A DNA stretch of 64,000 nt from Candidatus Zixiibacteriota bacterium (GCA_040752815.1 JBFMGC010000007.1:20647-84646), one strand, 5' to 3'. Counted from the stretch's first letter, positions 28,122 through 37,303 are shown. Made by a program: numbers and translations. Notes: generated by a model from the letters alone, not told the origin.

Positions 28122-28515
28122 ACCCGGCGACCTTGATGATGAGTTGGCGCGTCCTTGGACCGTCGAACTCGCAGAAGAAAACCCCCTGCCACTGGCCGAG
28201 TACTGGGCGCCCCTTTTCGATAAGCACCTGCACGGAGCTTCCCAGAAGTGACGCTTTGATGTGGGCGTCCGAATTCCCCTCGCCATGATGATACCCGTCC
28301 TCGCGCGGAATCTCCTTGCCAAGTTTGTGAAGAATGTCGCGGCGGACATCCGGATCGGCATTTTCGTTGATAGTTATTCCGGCTGTCGTGTGAGGGACAA
28401 AACAAACGGCTATGCCGTCATCAGCACCCGCCTGCCTCAGGGCCTGCATGAGAAGATTGGTTACATCAATCATCTCTTCCCGTCGAGAAGTTTTCACCGT
28501 GAAGGAGTAAATCAC
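28114..28515 (-). CDS. YjbQ/UPF0047 family protein
   Basis: A 133-residue member of the YjbQ family, a small beta-rich fold with a conserved His/Glu surface site. Some members have weak thiamine-phosphate synthase activity, but the physiological role is unsettled. Hallmarks are 'VCFVPHTTAGITINENADPDVRRDI', 'HGEGNSDAHIKASLLGSS' and 'LGQWQGVFFCEFDGPRTRQ' (positions about 38-62, 78-95 and 108-126). The ATG overlaps the ftsY stop by 4 nt and the 3' end overlaps rlmH, so it is embedded in the operon. Confidence 0.92.
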   Translation of the reverse strand: MIYSFTVKTSRREEMIDVTNLLMQALRQAGADDGIAVCFVPHTTAGITINENADPDVRRDILHKLGKEIPREDGYHHGEGNSDAHIKASLLGSSVQVLIEKGRPVLGQWQGVFFCEFDGPRTRQLIIKVAGFA

Positions 28516-29426
28516 TGGAACAAGGCCTCGGCGAACTGGCGGGGGTCGAACCGTTGAAGGTCATCGACGGTCTCGCCAATGCCGATGAAGTCCACCGGAA
28601 CTTTCAGTTCCTCGGCGATGGCAATGACTACACCCCCCTTGGCGGTGCCGTCGAGTTTGGTTATTATCAGTCCATCGCAGCCGACCGCCTCGGAGAAGAT
28701 CCGCACCTGCGAGAGGGCGTTCTGGCCGGTGCTGCCGTCGATGATCAGTTTGCTCTGCACCCTGGCGTCCGGCGCAGCTTTACCGACCACACGCTTGATC
28801 TTCTTCAGTTCTTCCATGAGATTCGATTTGGTATGCAGCCGCCCGGCTGTATCCACTAACAGGAGATCAACTCCGCGCGCACGGGCCGCCGCGGCAGCGT
28901 CGAACGCCACCGCCGACGGATCGGCGCCTTCTTTCGAGCGGATGATCTCGACCCCGGCTCGCTGCGCCCAGATACTGATCTGATCTATGGCGGCGGCTCG
29001 AAACGTATCACACGCGGCTATCATGACTTTCTTATTGTCGGACGCGAAATAGGTGGCCAGCTTGCCGATCGTGGTGGTCTTGCCGACACCGTTCACTCCG
29101 GTAATGAGCCAGATCATGGGCCTGCCGCCGCCGGAGGGGAATAGATCATGCCAGTCCGCGGCAAGTATACCAGCGATCTCATCCTTAAGAAGGGCGATAA
29201 CCGCTTCGCCCTGGGTGGCGCTCTGCTCGCGCGCCCGTGCGCGCAGGCGTTCGATCAGCCGTGTAGTTGCCTGCACGCCGACATCCGCCTCGATTAGTAT
29301 CTCCTCGATTTCATCTATCAACTCATCGTCGATTCGACGAAGCGATACGACCTGTGAAATTCTCCCGAACAACTTGTCCTTTGTGCGGGAAAGAGAATCG
29401 CGCAGCTTTTCGAAAGGGCTGAACAT
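28512..29426 (-). CDS. ftsY: Signal recognition particle receptor FtsY
   Basis: SRP GTPase that docks ribosome-SRP complexes at the inner membrane. The 304-residue protein has a short N-terminal helical N domain without the long acidic A domain of E. coli. The G domain carries G1 'GVNGVGKTTTIGKLA', 'DTFRAAAIDQ', 'DTAGRLHTKSNLMEEL', 'TKLDGTAKGG' and C-terminal 'FIGIGETVDDLQRFDP'. It follows smc by 22 nt and overlaps yjbQ, the common smc-ftsY linkage. Confidence 0.96.
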   Translation of the reverse strand: MFSPFEKLRDSLSRTKDKLFGRISQVVSLRRIDDELIDEIEEILIEADVGVQATTRLIERLRARAREQSATQGEAVIALLKDEIAGILAADWHDLFPSGGGRPMIWLITGVNGVGKTTTIGKLATYFASDNKKVMIAACDTFRAAAIDQISIWAQRAGVEIIRSKEGADPSAVAFDAAAAARARGVDLLLVDTAGRLHTKSNLMEELKKIKRVVGKAAPDARVQSKLIIDGSTGQNALSQVRIFSEAVGCDGLIITKLDGTAKGGVVIAIAEELKVPVDFIGIGETVDDLQRFDPRQFAEALFQ

Positions 29427-29448
29427 GATGTGCGCACGCGCCCGGCGA

Positions 29449-32400
29449 TCAGGCGTCGCCGTCCGGCTTGATGGTCACGGCGGGTGTGATCCGCTCGAGA
29501 ATCGCTTCGGGCAGCGGCTCCTGGTCGGCAGTTTCAGACGCTGGTTCGGCGGCAGCCTCAACGGTGACCAGTTCATCGCTGCCGTCATCCTGCCGCGCAA
29601 ACTTGACCGCCACCAGCTTGGATACGCCTGGCCGTTCCATGGTGATGCCGTAGAGGTTGTCCGATGCTTCCATAGTGATCTTGTTATGTGTGATCACAAT
29701 GAACTGCGTCTGCAGGGAGAAATGCTTGATGATTTTCAAGAAGCGCTGGCAGTTGGCATCGTCCAGCGGGGCATCGATCTCGTCCAGGATGCAAAACGGC
29801 GACGGCTTCACGAGATAGAGCGAGAACAGCAGCGATATCGCGGTCAGGGCGCGTTCGCCGCCGGAGAGCATGGTGATGGGCAGGAGCTTCTTGCCGCCGG
29901 GTCGGGCGGTGATTTCGATATCGGACTCCAGCGGGTCTTCCGGATTCACCAGCGTGATTCGCGCCTCGCCGCCGGCAAACAGCTCCACGAACAGTTTGCT
30001 GAAATTCTCCTGCACTTTGTCAAATGTCGTCGTAAAGAGATCGCGCGCCGTCTTGTTGATCTTTGTGATGGTCGAGCGCAGGTCGTTCTTGGCAATCGTG
30101 AGATCGTTTAGCTGTGCCGAGAGGAACTTCTCTCGCTCGGCGGTCACCTCGTACTCTTCAAGGGCGACAAGATTGACCGCGCCGAAGTTCTTGAGCTTTT
30201 CTCTCAGATCGGAAATCAGCGCCGGCGCGTCCTCGTCGCTTATTTCCTCCTGCGGACGGCCGATCAGCATGGTTGAGATATCAGTGTCGTATTCCGCGCG
30301 AAGGCGATCAATTAGCGCCGTCACCGCAGAGCCTACCGCGGTCAGGCGCACCTCTGCTTTGTGCAGTTGGTCCGCGACAGCCTCCCGCTCCTGGCGCAAC
30401 CTCTTCAGCGTGGCTTCTTTTTCCGCGGTACGATTCATTACCTCGGCCTGGCGAGCGCGAAGATCGAGCTGCACCTGCGCCAGGCGGTCGCGCTGCTCGA
30501 AAGCCGTTTTGAGCGCCTGCTCCATCGTGCCCAGAGCGGCTTCAGCGCATTCGATGTCCTGCCGGGCCTGCTCGACTTCTGTCGCGCAGTCGCCCCGATT
30601 CTGCTCGATCTCGGCGAGCAACTGATTGATATGGACGATCTGGTGCTCGGTCTGCTCGACCCGGCTGCGGGCCTCGATTGCCTCCACCTGCAGGCGTGAC
30701 ACCTCGGCGTTGGCTTCAACGGCCTGCTGTTCCAGATCGCGCAGCCGTAATGTGGCCTGTTCGATCTCGGCAAGAAGAGTGGTCTTCTCGCCGGCTAGTC
30801 CGTGGGCATCAAGACCCAGGGACTGCTGTCGGCCCCGCATGTTTACAATTCGCGCGGCGAGAGCATGCTTCTCACGATTCAGCCGCTCCAGTTCTGTCAT
30901 CAGCGTGCGGCCGGCAAATTCAGCTTCGTTTAACTGCCGCTGCTGTTCCTCGATTTCCTGAACCATATCCTCGAGCCGCGAATTGAGCTGTTCCGACTCG
31001 GCCCGGAGCGCGCCCAGCCTGGCGGTACTGCGGTTCTTCTCGTTGGCGACAGCATCGATCTTCTGCTGAATGAGGGCGATCTCCCGATCCTGCTCGGCGA
31101 TCCGTTCCCTGCGGCGAAACAGCGAGAAGACATCATCGGAGCCGCCTGATATCAGGTTCTTCTGATAAAGCACTCCCTCGGTGGACACCGCCCCGAAACC
31201 GTAGGGGAGACGCTCGAGAATGGCGTCCACGTCCGCGCCGGGACCAAACACGATCATGCGCGAGAGCACCGCTTCCTTGAGGGTGCGCAGGGACTCTTCG
31301 GTCGTCACCAGAGTATCGAGCCAGCCGATTACGCCGGGCATTTCCATCTCAGGACGCCTGACACCCGGGGTTATCGTGCCGCTCAGAGGAACAAGAATGC
31401 CCACCCGTCCCTTACCCTGGGAGCGCAGGTAGGCGATGATGCTCTCGGCCTGGACACGGTCCCGGCAGATCAGGTAGCGGGCCATTTCGCCCAGGGCGGC
31501 CTGCAGCACGGTCTCCATGCCCTCTCGAGGCACGAATTTGTCTGCGACCGTGCCCACCAGATCGGGCCAGCGATCCCGCGCGCTCATGGTGGTAACCACG
31601 CCGGACTCATAACCCTCATAGTGCAGCATCATGTCTTCGAGAAGGAGGCGGCGCGCCTCACACGCTTCCAGAGACGCCTTGAAATCGGATAGCTGCAGCG
31701 ACAAGCCCTCGCCCTGCTCCATGCACTCCTCGATCGCCGCCACAACTTCCTTGCGGCGAGTTTCTGTGTCGGCGCGCGTGCGAACCATCTCCGTCAGGTC
31801 CTCGCGCAACCTTTCGGTTTGCTCAATCATCTCTTTCTGGCGCGGATTGTTGGCGGCGATAGCCTGCTCGAGCTGCGCGGCCATGGCCGTCAGCTCATCG
31901 GTCTGTTCGCGGAGAGCGCTTTCCTCGGTCACTCCCGACGACAGCCGCCCTTCCAGTTCGAGCAGCTTTCTGTTTTCGACCTCCTGTGCGGTTCGGGCCG
32001 CCAGGAGCGTCTGATCGACTTCCGCTTGTTTTGCCTGAGCTCTAGTCAGTTCGTCATTGCGAGCCTGCAACTGCTGTCGGGCGGTGGCGAGCCGGGCTTC
32101 GGTCTCGGCAAGTTCACGGTGAAGCTCCTCGGTGCGGGTGTCGAAACTCTGGAGATCGGATCGTCCTTTAGTGATCGTCAGGGCAGCGTTGGCCTTCTTT
32201 TCGTTCAGGACCGAAATCTCCCGCTCCACGCGGTGGGCTTCTTCCGAGACGGTGTAGATCTCGTTACCGATAGCGTTCAGCCGTTGCTCGATATCAACCT
32301 GGTCTCGGCGGTCGCTCTCCAACTGACCGGCTGCCAGATCCAGGACCGCACCACGGCTGGTCTTCTGATCGGTAAGCGAGTCGTACTCCGATTGTAGTTC

Positions 32401-33126
32401 ACGCTTTTCCTGCTGCAATTGCCGCAGACGGCTCGCCCCCAGATACAATTCCCACGAGCGAATGCGCTCTTCGAGCTTCTTGTATCGCTCGGCTTTCTTG
32501 TGCTGGCGGTAGAGCGCGTTGACACGAGTCTTGACCTCCGCGTAGATGTCTTTCAGTCGCAGGAAGTCGTTTTCTGTGGCTTCGAGTTTGCGCAGGGCGG
32601 CCTTGCGGCGTTGTTTGTACTTGGTGATTCCGGCTGCTTCCTCGAACAGAAAGCGCCGTTCCTCGGCCTTGTCCGAAATCACTGAATCGATCATGTGCTG
32701 CTGAATGACCGAATAGGAGTGCGCGCCGAGACCGGTATCGACAAACATATCGATAATGTCTTTGAGGCGGCAGGGCACTTTATTAATCAGGTACTCGGAT
32801 TCGCCACTCCGAAACAGGCGCCGCGTAATCTGCAACTCGTGATACTCGGTCGGCAGGATTCCGCTGTTGTTTACGATCGTGAGGGTGACTTCAGCCATGC
32901 CGAGCGGCTTGAGTTCGGCGGTGCCGTTGAAGATCACTTCTTCCATCTTGCCGCCGCGCAGGAGGGTCGGCTTTTGCTCACCCAGGACCCAACGGAGGGC
33001 GTCGAGCACGTTCGTCTTACCGCATCCGTTGGGGCCGACAATTGACGTCACCCCGGTGGCAAACTTGACAGTCGTCTTGGTGGGAAAGGACTTGAAACCG
33101 AGCAGCTCGATTTGCCTGAGATACAC
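29449..33126 (-). CDS. smc: Chromosome segregation protein SMC
   Basis: Condensin ATPase that compacts and segregates chromosomes. The 1225-residue protein has Walker A 'GPNGCGKTNVLDALRW' near the N-terminus, two long coiled coils, a central hinge near residues 510-660 ('LVGTVADKFVP', 'GRVGILVPL'), the C-terminal signature 'LSGGERALTAISLLFS' and Walker B 'FCILDEIDAPLDDANCQRF'. The start is GTG at 33126 ('VYLRQIELLGFKSF') with GGAGG 4 nt before it; the longer frame adds 15 non-conserved residues. An acidic tail after the ATPase head ends in 'KPDGDA'. scpA/scpB are not in the window. Confidence 0.96.
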   Translation of the reverse strand: MYLRQIELLGFKSFPTKTTVKFATGVTSIVGPNGCGKTNVLDALRWVLGEQKPTLLRGGKMEEVIFNGTAELKPLGMAEVTLTIVNNSGILPTEYHELQITRRLFRSGESEYLINKVPCRLKDIIDMFVDTGLGAHSYSVIQQHMIDSVISDKAEERRFLFEEAAGITKYKQRRKAALRKLEATENDFLRLKDIYAEVKTRVNALYRQHKKAERYKKLEERIRSWELYLGASRLRQLQQEKRELQSEYDSLTDQKTSRGAVLDLAAGQLESDRRDQVDIEQRLNAIGNEIYTVSEEAHRVEREISVLNEKKANAALTITKGRSDLQSFDTRTEELHRELAETEARLATARQQLQARNDELTRAQAKQAEVDQTLLAARTAQEVENRKLLELEGRLSSGVTEESALREQTDELTAMAAQLEQAIAANNPRQKEMIEQTERLREDLTEMVRTRADTETRRKEVVAAIEECMEQGEGLSLQLSDFKASLEACEARRLLLEDMMLHYEGYESGVVTTMSARDRWPDLVGTVADKFVPREGMETVLQAALGEMARYLICRDRVQAESIIAYLRSQGKGRVGILVPLSGTITPGVRRPEMEMPGVIGWLDTLVTTEESLRTLKEAVLSRMIVFGPGADVDAILERLPYGFGAVSTEGVLYQKNLISGGSDDVFSLFRRRERIAEQDREIALIQQKIDAVANEKNRSTARLGALRAESEQLNSRLEDMVQEIEEQQRQLNEAEFAGRTLMTELERLNREKHALAARIVNMRGRQQSLGLDAHGLAGEKTTLLAEIEQATLRLRDLEQQAVEANAEVSRLQVEAIEARSRVEQTEHQIVHINQLLAEIEQNRGDCATEVEQARQDIECAEAALGTMEQALKTAFEQRDRLAQVQLDLRARQAEVMNRTAEKEATLKRLRQEREAVADQLHKAEVRLTAVGSAVTALIDRLRAEYDTDISTMLIGRPQEEISDEDAPALISDLREKLKNFGAVNLVALEEYEVTAEREKFLSAQLNDLTIAKNDLRSTITKINKTARDLFTTTFDKVQENFSKLFVELFAGGEARITLVNPEDPLESDIEITARPGGKKLLPITMLSGGERALTAISLLFSLYLVKPSPFCILDEIDAPLDDANCQRFLKIIKHFSLQTQFIVITHNKITMEASDNLYGITMERPGVSKLVAVKFARQDDGSDELVTVEAAAEPASETADQEPLPEAILERITPAVTIKPDGDA

Positions 33127-33139
33127 GAAACCTCCAGCG

Positions 33140-33718
33140 TTAGTAAGCGGTGACCGGGCTGAGCCCGTCAACCGGCTTCTTCATGATCGCAGCCAGCGTG
33201 GCCAGCAGCGAACGGTAGATGTTGCGCTCGTCCCGAAGATACTTGGTCTTGATTTCCAGGTTATAAAACGGGGTGCCAAGGTGATTGCCCCGGCCAATCC
33301 GTATTGCACCGGGGAATTTGAGCAGGACGGTTGACGTAAAAGTGGACGCCTCCAGATTCAGGTCGAGAATCGTATCGAACTTGTATTCGCACAGGGTTTG
33401 CAGGTAGCTCTTCTTGGGCAGCCCGGTCCAGGTGACCTGGTCAAGCGACGGTGTTAGAATCTGGAACCCTTTGCGCGGATAGATATCGTACACCTTGATG
33501 CCCGGCAGCGTCAGCAGCGTGATGTCGGCGGACTTGAATAGATGCGCAATGGTCGGCAGAAGCTGCTTTACCATGGTCAACTCGCGCAGTCCGCCCGGCA
33601 GACAGACCAGCAGATGTTTCGGCCGAAGCAGGTCTTCCGGGATAGACAACTGGCGTCCCTCGGCCTTGCCCTTCATGTAGCCGATCTGCGCCTTGGCTAT
33701 GAAATCTCTAAATCCCAT
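33140..33718 (-). CDS. Short GT9-like (heptosyltransferase-fold) protein
   Basis: A 192-residue protein that resembles the N-terminal Rossmann half of glycosyltransferase family 9 (ADP-heptose:LPS heptosyltransferases). It has 'LLVCLPGGLRELTMVKQLLPTIAHLF', 'ADITLLTLPG', 'KFDTILDLNLEASTFTSTVLLKFPGAIRIGRG' (positions about 108-140) and 'PFYNLEI'. It is about half the usual length, and the sugar-nucleotide-binding C-terminal domain is missing, so enzymatic activity is doubtful. The ATG at 33718 has AAAGGCGG upstream; an earlier in-frame ATG lacks one. It ends 14 nt before the smc start. Confidence 0.6.
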   Translation of the reverse strand: MGFRDFIAKAQIGYMKGKAEGRQLSIPEDLLRPKHLLVCLPGGLRELTMVKQLLPTIAHLFKSADITLLTLPGIKVYDIYPRKGFQILTPSLDQVTWTGLPKKSYLQTLCEYKFDTILDLNLEASTFTSTVLLKFPGAIRIGRGNHLGTPFYNLEIKTKYLRDERNIYRSLLATLAAIMKKPVDGLSPVTAY

Positions 33719-33778
33719 ATATCCGCCTTTACTTGCCGCGGACGGCATCTCCGGGTCGAACCATTTCGCCTCGCCGGG

Positions 33779-34618
33779 TCACCGTAGCCTCACGCTGTCA
33801 ACGGAGTCGATCGGGGCATAAAAGAGTTCGCGGTTTTGTTTATCGATCACAACCTGTGAGACCTGCCCGGTCTCCGGGTCGGCGAGCTGCGCCGGTCGGC
33901 CATCGAGAGTGACATCCACCAGCGTCGGCTTGCCCAGAGATACAATGAACTGCTCCGACGCCCGTCCCCGGTATTCTCTGTCGGGTGTGAGCATCTGCGA
34001 AAGCAGCGTGTCTCCGTCGGCGAGCACCGAGGCCCAACTTCCCACGCGCGCATAGAGAACGAGAACCATCGTATCTCCGGATACGTACGGTGCGGTATCC
34101 CTGGTGCTCTCGTATTCGAAGGTCGGCGATATGTCCGTCGTATTCTCGAGAATCGGTTCAACCGGGCTCGTTTCGGCTATCGCTTTTTTGAGCCACAGGA
34201 AGTAGATTGCCGCGCCGACCGCCAAGCCGATCACGAATATAATCGCCAGCACCACCCCGATTCTCCCTGGCTTTCTTGCTTGCGGCTCACTCGATGCTGA
34301 TTGCGACACCGTTTCAGGTGCGCGTTTTGGGTTGCGGACTGCGGTGTTTTCGGGCGCGGCCGGCTCCAGGGATTCACCCAGCTCCTCGCGAATGGCCTCA
34401 ATGGTTCTGGTGAAGTCTATGCCGAGAAGCTCCGCGTAAGACTTTGCGAACAGTCGGAAGTACAGCTCTCCCGGTAACGAGTCCACGTCGCCGTCTTCCA
34501 CCCGCAGGAGCGTCTCAATAGGAATCTTCAGATCGCCCGAAACCGCCTCCAGCTTTATGCCCCGACGTTCCCGCTCGAGTCTGAGCAGGGTTCCAAACTT
34601 GACGTATGTTTCACTCAT
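33779..34618 (-). CDS. RodZ-like membrane protein (N-terminal HTH, one TM, periplasmic DUF4115-like domain)
   Basis: A 279-residue protein with the RodZ architecture: a cytoplasmic Xre-type helix-turn-helix ('FGTLLRLERERRGIKLEAVSGDLKI', 'LLRVEDGDVDSLPGELYFRLFAKSYAELLGID', residues about 6-65), a basic linker, one TM helix ('IGVVLAIIFVIGLAVGAAIYFLW', residues about 119-141) and a periplasmic region with a DUF4115-like end ('ARVGSWASVLADGDTLLSQML', 'GKPTLVDVTLDG'). RodZ links MreB to the rod-shape machinery; no mre genes are nearby. The ATG at 34618 is family-typical, but no good ribosome site is seen. Confidence 0.8.
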   Translation of the reverse strand: MSETYVKFGTLLRLERERRGIKLEAVSGDLKIPIETLLRVEDGDVDSLPGELYFRLFAKSYAELLGIDFTRTIEAIREELGESLEPAAPENTAVRNPKRAPETVSQSASSEPQARKPGRIGVVLAIIFVIGLAVGAAIYFLWLKKAIAETSPVEPILENTTDISPTFEYESTRDTAPYVSGDTMVLVLYARVGSWASVLADGDTLLSQMLTPDREYRGRASEQFIVSLGKPTLVDVTLDGRPAQLADPETGQVSQVVIDKQNRELFYAPIDSVDSVRLR

Positions 34619-34635
34619 CGGAGGTTTGTACAATG

Positions 34636-35241
34636 TTATAGCAACAGCAACGCATCCCGCGCCAAACAAAAAAGCAATGTCCGAGGCAGGCCGACAACAT
34701 TATCAAGATTGCCCTCTATCCTGTCAACCAAAAAACCCCCCATGCCCTGAATCCCGTAGGCGCCGGCCTTGTCCATCGGTTCTCCGCTGTCCACGTAGCG
34801 CTCTATCTCTGGCAGCGTGACCGCGTTGAAGTACACCTCAGTACGCTCATCCCCGGAACAGATCAACCCCTGACGTTCCGCCAGCGCGAGGGCGGTGCAG
34901 ACCGTGTGGCGCTTGCCGGCCAGAAGCTGCAGGGTGCGCACCGCCTCGTCACGACTCTCCGGTTTGCCGAGGATGACCCCGTCCAGAACTACAATAGTGT
35001 CTCCACCAATGACTATATCCTCGAGATTAGACTGGCTCGCGACTACGATTGCCTTCTCTTCGGCCAGGCGAACGGCGTGGTCAAACGGGTCCTCGCCTGG
35101 CCAGACGGTCTCGTCGATCTCGGCCGTTGCCTGGCGAAACCTGACTCCCATCTCGCTGAGAAGCTGAATCCGCCTCGGAGAGCGGGAGCCGAGCACCAGC
35201 TGACGACGTTCGGCGAGGGCTGTGAGAGCGTCAACCGTCAT
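34636..35241 (-). CDS. maf: Maf-family nucleoside-triphosphate pyrophosphatase
   Basis: House-cleaning enzyme hydrolysing non-canonical or damaged NTPs (dTTP/UTP-type in related proteins). The 201-residue protein has the family motifs 'LVLGSRSPRRIQLLSEMGVRF', 'VIGGDTIVVLDGVILGKP', 'RHTVCTALAL' and 'GAYGIQGMGGFLVDRIEGNLDNVVGLP' (split over positions about 9-29, 74-91 and 160-186). The chosen ATG overlaps the dtd stop by 11 nt; the extra 70 upstream codons of the open frame are dtd coding sequence in another frame. Confidence 0.94.
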   Translation of the reverse strand: MTVDALTALAERRQLVLGSRSPRRIQLLSEMGVRFRQATAEIDETVWPGEDPFDHAVRLAEEKAIVVASQSNLEDIVIGGDTIVVLDGVILGKPESRDEAVRTLQLLAGKRHTVCTALALAERQGLICSGDERTEVYFNAVTLPEIERYVDSGEPMDKAGAYGIQGMGGFLVDRIEGNLDNVVGLPRTLLFCLARDALLLL

Positions 35242-35674
35242 GTTCAAGCAGTATTGTAACCGGCCCCATATTCGTGAATTTGATGTCCATTTTGGCGCCG
35301 AACACGCCCGTGCGCGTGACCAGGCCGTTGCCTGCGACAAGTTCGACAAATCGATTATAGAGACGCTCGGCCTCGGCCGGCTCCATGGCGTCGGAGAACC
35401 CGGGGCGGCGACCTTTGCGACAATCAGCGTACAGAGTAAACTGCGAGACAACCATGATCTCGGCGCCGATATCGAGCGCGGACAGGTTCATCTTGCCGTC
35501 GGGGCCCTCGAAGATGCGCAGGTTGATCGCCTTGTCGGCAAGCACGCCGCACGATTCGACTTTGTCACCGCTCCTGGTTCCGAACAGTATGAGCAAACCC
35601 ATACTTGTCGAACTATGGCGCTTACCATCGATCCACACTTCTACTCTAGAGGTTCTCTGTAGCACCAATCGCAC
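35231..35674 (-). CDS. dtd: D-aminoacyl-tRNA deacylase
   Basis: Removes D-amino acids (and glycine mischarged on tRNA-Ala) from tRNA. The 147-residue protein opens 'MRLVLQRTSRVEVWIDGK' and carries the catalytic motifs 'SQFTLYADCRKGRRPGF' and 'TNMGPVTILLE' (the usual NxGPVT). The start is GTG at 35674 with AGGAGA 6 nt upstream; the open frame extends 13 codons further without similarity. First gene of the eight-gene minus-strand operon ending at rlmH. Confidence 0.94.
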   Translation of the reverse strand: MRLVLQRTSRVEVWIDGKRHSSTSMGLLILFGTRSGDKVESCGVLADKAINLRIFEGPDGKMNLSALDIGAEIMVVSQFTLYADCRKGRRPGFSDAMEPAEAERLYNRFVELVAGNGLVTRTGVFGAKMDIKFTNMGPVTILLEHDG

Positions 35675-35696
35675 GGTCGTTCTCCTGAAGGGCGTA

Positions 35697-35724
35697 AATA
35701 TACTCCGCGGCACAAGGGCGGCAA
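35697..35724 (-). promoter_or_regulatory. Promoter of the dtd-maf-rodZ-GT-smc-ftsY-yjbQ-rlmH operon
   Basis: On the minus strand: -35 TTGCCG (35724-35719), 16-nt spacer, -10 TATATT (35702-35697). The start is predicted near 35690, just upstream of the AGGAGA site of dtd. Confidence 0.55.
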
Positions 35725-35760
35725 AGTGAAAGAAGAGGGCTTTTGACCCCTTTTCGCGTC

Positions 35761-35782
35761 CGGTGACAGACCCTTGTCACCG
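35761..35782. repeat. Perfect 8-bp palindrome between dtd and the dockerin gene
   Basis: CGGTGACA, loop GACCCT, TGTCACCG. There is no T-run, and it lies in the divergent regulatory region, so an operator is as likely as a hairpin. Confidence 0.6.
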
Positions 35783-35867
35783 AATATGCTTGCGAGTAGA
35801 CAAGCAAGAAATCCTGGGACCTGTCTCGTAAGGCGCGGGTGTTCAGCAAATCCGATGAAAATACCTC

Positions 35868-35910
35868 TTGACAGACTCCTCTCTCGCAAGTTGATTATTA
35901 GCGTAATCAA
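35868..35910 (+). promoter_or_regulatory. Putative promoter and operator of the dockerin/propeller gene
   Basis: A perfect -35 TTGACA (35868-35873) is followed after 17 nt by a weak -10 TTGATT (35891-35896). The -10 lies inside an AT-rich inverted repeat TTGATTA-N6-TAATCAA (35891-35910), which stands out in this GC-rich DNA and could be bound by a regulator. Confidence 0.4.
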
Positions 35911-35938
35911 CTGGGAAGCGCCACGCGGGTGTGAGTCC

Positions 35939-37264
35939 ATGGGAAAGGCGCGGGCTGAGTTTTCTTCGATTTTCTGTGAAAAGCGGGTAGTAACCGACCG
36001 GGGTCGGGTCTGTCCTGCCGGCTTATGCCTGGCGTTGGTGGTCGTCCTTGTCCGCTGTTTGGGAATACCTGGTTCGGCCCTGGCGGCCGACTGTTTCTGC
36101 GCCGGGAAGGTCGGGAATATCAACTGTGATTCCCTTGATGAAGTGACTATCGGCGATGTGACCCTGCTGATCGATCATCTCTTCATTTCCGGGGTCGACG
36201 CGCCCGGTCTGGACGAAGCCAATATAGACGGAGACTCGGCCGGTGTGATCGATCTGGCCGACGTGATGCTGCTTATCGATATTTTGTTCATCACACACGC
36301 GGAGCTGCCCGATTGCCCGGAGCCGAAGGACTATGCAGTGTACTTTTGGGACAAAAGCAATGAGGGCTTGTATTTTGCTTACCACCCCAGCACCAACGGG
36401 TTGGATTCATTCTTCATACCCGGTCGGGGGCGAATGATTGTTTCGGCCGACGGTAAGCTCGGTTACCGCTCGACTAACCAATACGTACGCGTTGTCTCGC
36501 TCGATTCGCTTCAAGATGGAGATACTGTGCCGGTAATCGCTAACCTGTCCTCCGGAACAGTTCAGGCAGCCTCTCCCGACGGCAACTTCCTGATCGCTTA
36601 CAACGGCGGCCTGAGTATTCTCAGGACGTCGGACTACGCGGAAATTCTTCACGACAGCACCCTGTCCGGCCAGATATTCTCTGTAGACAGCCGTCGCGTG
36701 TACGGCAGAACCGTGGGCACATACCATGCCTTCAGGCTGGACCTTGCCGACCCCCTTAATTCCGTCATGGTCAAGGATTTCGCGCCTTATTTGGTTTACC
36801 AGATTGTTCCCTCGCCCGATGGGTCCAAATGGTATCTTTATCAGGCCACCTACGGGCACCAGAGATTCGCTGTCTATGATGTTGCGGCTGATTCCATAAT
36901 ATTCTCGGAGATCTTATGGCCCGGCAGCGGAGACTTGGCCATAACGCCCGATGGGAAGTACGTATTCTACACTAATCCTGGGGACATGATTTGGGGCGCG
37001 GGGGATCCGTACGTTCACAGATACAACGCATCGACCAACGAGGCCGAGAGCCCCGTGAGTACGGTCGGCCTTTTCGATCCCCCCTACGAGTGGGGGATTC
37101 CAATCGGCCAAGTGGCTGTAACGCCTGATGGTCACTGGCTAGCCGCTAACGGAGGCGACTATCCGTTCATAATACGGATAGATCTGGCTACTCACAACCT
37201 TACAGGTCATAGGAAGATGAATGGAAACTGGATAGAAGGAATATCTTGTCAGCTTGTGAGGTGA
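35939..37264 (+). CDS. Secreted protein with N-terminal dockerin repeats and a beta-propeller-like domain
   Basis: A 441-residue predicted exported protein. The ATG at 35939 is chosen because a signal peptide with a long basic n-region ends near 'GSALAADC' (residue about 50). Two dockerin-type repeats follow ('GNINCDSLDEVTIGDVTLLI' and 'ANIDGDSAGVIDLADVMLLI'), with the Asp/Asn calcium-loop spacing of type I dockerins. The rest (about 125-441) has repeated blade motifs such as 'SPDGNFLIAYN', 'SPDGSKWYLYQ', 'TPDGKYVFYTN' and 'TPDGHWLAANGGD', as in YVTN/WD-type propellers. The dockerin is at the N-terminus, which is uncommon. The subtilase gene starts 98 nt downstream and may share the transcript. 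Confidence 0.75.
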   Translation: MGKARAEFSSIFCEKRVVTDRGRVCPAGLCLALVVVLVRCLGIPGSALAADCFCAGKVGNINCDSLDEVTIGDVTLLIDHLFISGVDAPGLDEANIDGDSAGVIDLADVMLLIDILFITHAELPDCPEPKDYAVYFWDKSNEGLYFAYHPSTNGLDSFFIPGRGRMIVSADGKLGYRSTNQYVRVVSLDSLQDGDTVPVIANLSSGTVQAASPDGNFLIAYNGGLSILRTSDYAEILHDSTLSGQIFSVDSRRVYGRTVGTYHAFRLDLADPLNSVMVKDFAPYLVYQIVPSPDGSKWYLYQATYGHQRFAVYDVAADSIIFSEILWPGSGDLAITPDGKYVFYTNPGDMIWGAGDPYVHRYNASTNEAESPVSTVGLFDPPYEWGIPIGQVAVTPDGHWLAANGGDYPFIIRIDLATHNLTGHRKMNGNWIEGISCQLVR

Positions 37265-37303
37265 GATACACAGGGTTGGAGATGTAAGCGCAATTAGCGG
37301 GCT

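Noticed and set aside
29053..30111. 352-codon open frame on the plus strand
   Set aside because: It is antisense to ftsY and smc and is serine/arginine-rich, without domain similarity.
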